Below the pieces are notes generated by a model. The model was not told where the DNA came from, ran no database searches, and saw only the letters and a program-made list of their open reading frames with translations. Made by a program: the position numbers and the translations under genes. A DNA stretch of 56,962 nucleotides from Nitrososphaera sp. (GTDB lineage Archaea; Thermoproteota; Nitrososphaeria; Nitrososphaerales; Nitrososphaeraceae): the NCBI GenBank assembly GCA_025449675.1, contig JANWIX010000036.1, positions 1 to 56,962 of the forward strand, written 5' to 3'. This document shows, piece by piece, positions 56,143-56,962 of the stretch (positions within the stretch are counted from its first letter, which is position 1; each line of letters opens with the position of its first letter).

Positions 56143-56697
56143 CTATTCTACCATCTTTAGCGTGTCAGTTATTGTTACTATGCCAATAACGTTCGCTCTT
56201 TCGCTCACCAGTATGCACTTGGCGAAACGCACCAGAGGGATCAGCGCCTTGGCAGGAGTCGAAGTATCCACAATCGGAGGAGGGGGCTCCATCATCTGGA
56301 AAGCGGGAACGTTGCGGAGTTCCTTTTCTTCCTTTTCCACCATTATCTTTGCCAGTCCGTCCTCAGTCAGAATGCCGACCACCTTTGAAGAATCAAAGAC
56401 AGGTATCTGGCTTATCGAATTTTTCCTCATTATATCTATGGCAGAATGGAGCTTTTGGTCCTTCTGCACCGATATCAGGTTACGGCTGCAGATATCTCCT
56501 GCCTTCATCGACGTTCGCCCTTCCAGAGAACCGAGAATCTCAAAGATCTTTCTTGCGGTTTCATAGCTCGGCTTGCATCGGCCAGATTCGATCTGGTTTA
56601 TCATCGACGTGCTTACTCCGGTGAGTGTCGCCAGTTTTCTCTGGGTTATTCCAAGTCTGATCCTTGCCTGCTTGATGTACTCCAATCGCGGGAGCAT
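56143..56697 (-). CDS. XRE-type HTH + CBS-domain-pair transcriptional regulator
   Basis: YIKQARIRLGITQRKLATLTGVSTSMINQIESGRCKPSYETARKIFEIL then two CBS motifs (HSAIDIMRKNSISQIPVFDSSKVVGILTEDGLA; NVIGIVTITDTLKMV). Confidence 0.9.
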   Translation of the reverse strand: MLPRLEYIKQARIRLGITQRKLATLTGVSTSMINQIESGRCKPSYETARKIFEILGSLEGRTSMKAGDICSRNLISVQKDQKLHSAIDIMRKNSISQIPVFDSSKVVGILTEDGLAKIMVEKEEKELRNVPAFQMMEPPPPIVDTSTPAKALIPLVRFAKCILVSERANVIGIVTITDTLKMVE

Positions 56698-56884
56698 GGC
56701 GAATCTAATTCCCCATTTCCTATACTTATATAAGCTTGTGAAAAATGGCTGCGCGCTCTGCTGTTCTTGTTACCGTCGAATCCTCCGACACCTCTGAAGC
56801 CATGAACCAGTAAGCTCGACTATTTCCTGCGGAAATTCACGCTCTATATCCTTATATTATGTGCGGGAGATTTTTTTCTTTGCC

Positions 56885-56962
56885 ATGGTTAATGCCAACG
56901 CGAGCACCAAATGGGATTCGGTTCGAAGATACAAGTTAACCAGAATGATAAACGAATTGGCG
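56885..56962 (+). CDS. 5' fragment of a CDS running off the window
   Basis: ATG 56885 open to window end: MVNANASTKWDSVRRYKLTRMINELA... Confidence 0.4.
   Translation, partial: MVNANASTKWDSVRRYKLTRMINELA

Noticed and set aside
56770-56800. gttaccgtcgaatcctccgac, possible tRNA T-arm
   Set aside because: No matching acceptor, D-arm or anticodon arm could be assembled nearby.
1-56962. CRISPR arrays, transposases, toxin-antitoxin or phage genes
   Set aside because: None seen: no regularly spaced direct repeats and no recognisable mobile-element proteins on either strand.

Overview
The window looks like an ordinary chromosomal segment of an ammonia-oxidising-type archaeon (Nitrososphaeria/Thaumarchaeota, probably Nitrososphaera-like). 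This is inferred from archaeal-type PriS/PriL, RadA, Cdc6, S26e, type II GAPDH and GHMP-type shikimate kinase genes, frequent short or leaderless TATA-promoter spacing, and many small zinc proteins. Main blocks: birA; glycerate kinase, mannosyl-3-phosphoglycerate synthase and a large alpha-toroid glycosidase (possible mannosylglycerate turnover module); UbiA; a membrane protein/wHTH pair; aldo-keto reductase; C39-like/TPR protein, GATase and UPF0182 protein; primase priL-priS; nfo; a near-complete shikimate-to-prephenate operon (20.5-31.9 kb) interrupted by an orphan beta-class DNA methyltransferase, a PPOX-type flavoprotein and small zinc proteins; a lone A/V-ATPase subunit F; PQQ-type sugar dehydrogenase; rps26e; PfkB kinase; NAD kinase fused to a wHTH; pyrG; cdc6 plus a small wHTH; trpC-trpB-trpA; radA; trpG-trpD; type II gap; and an HTH-CBS regulator. 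I saw no rRNA, tRNA, CRISPR array or transposase. No defence island or clearly unprecedented system is evident. The best leads are the mannosylglycerate module, the chorismate mutase-aminotransferase fusion, the NAD kinase-wHTH fusion with an altered GGDG motif, the C39-like domain lacking its catalytic Cys, the orphan methyltransferase inside the shikimate operon, and two zinc-finger microproteins absent from the ORF track. All family calls come from reading the translations; no database search was run.
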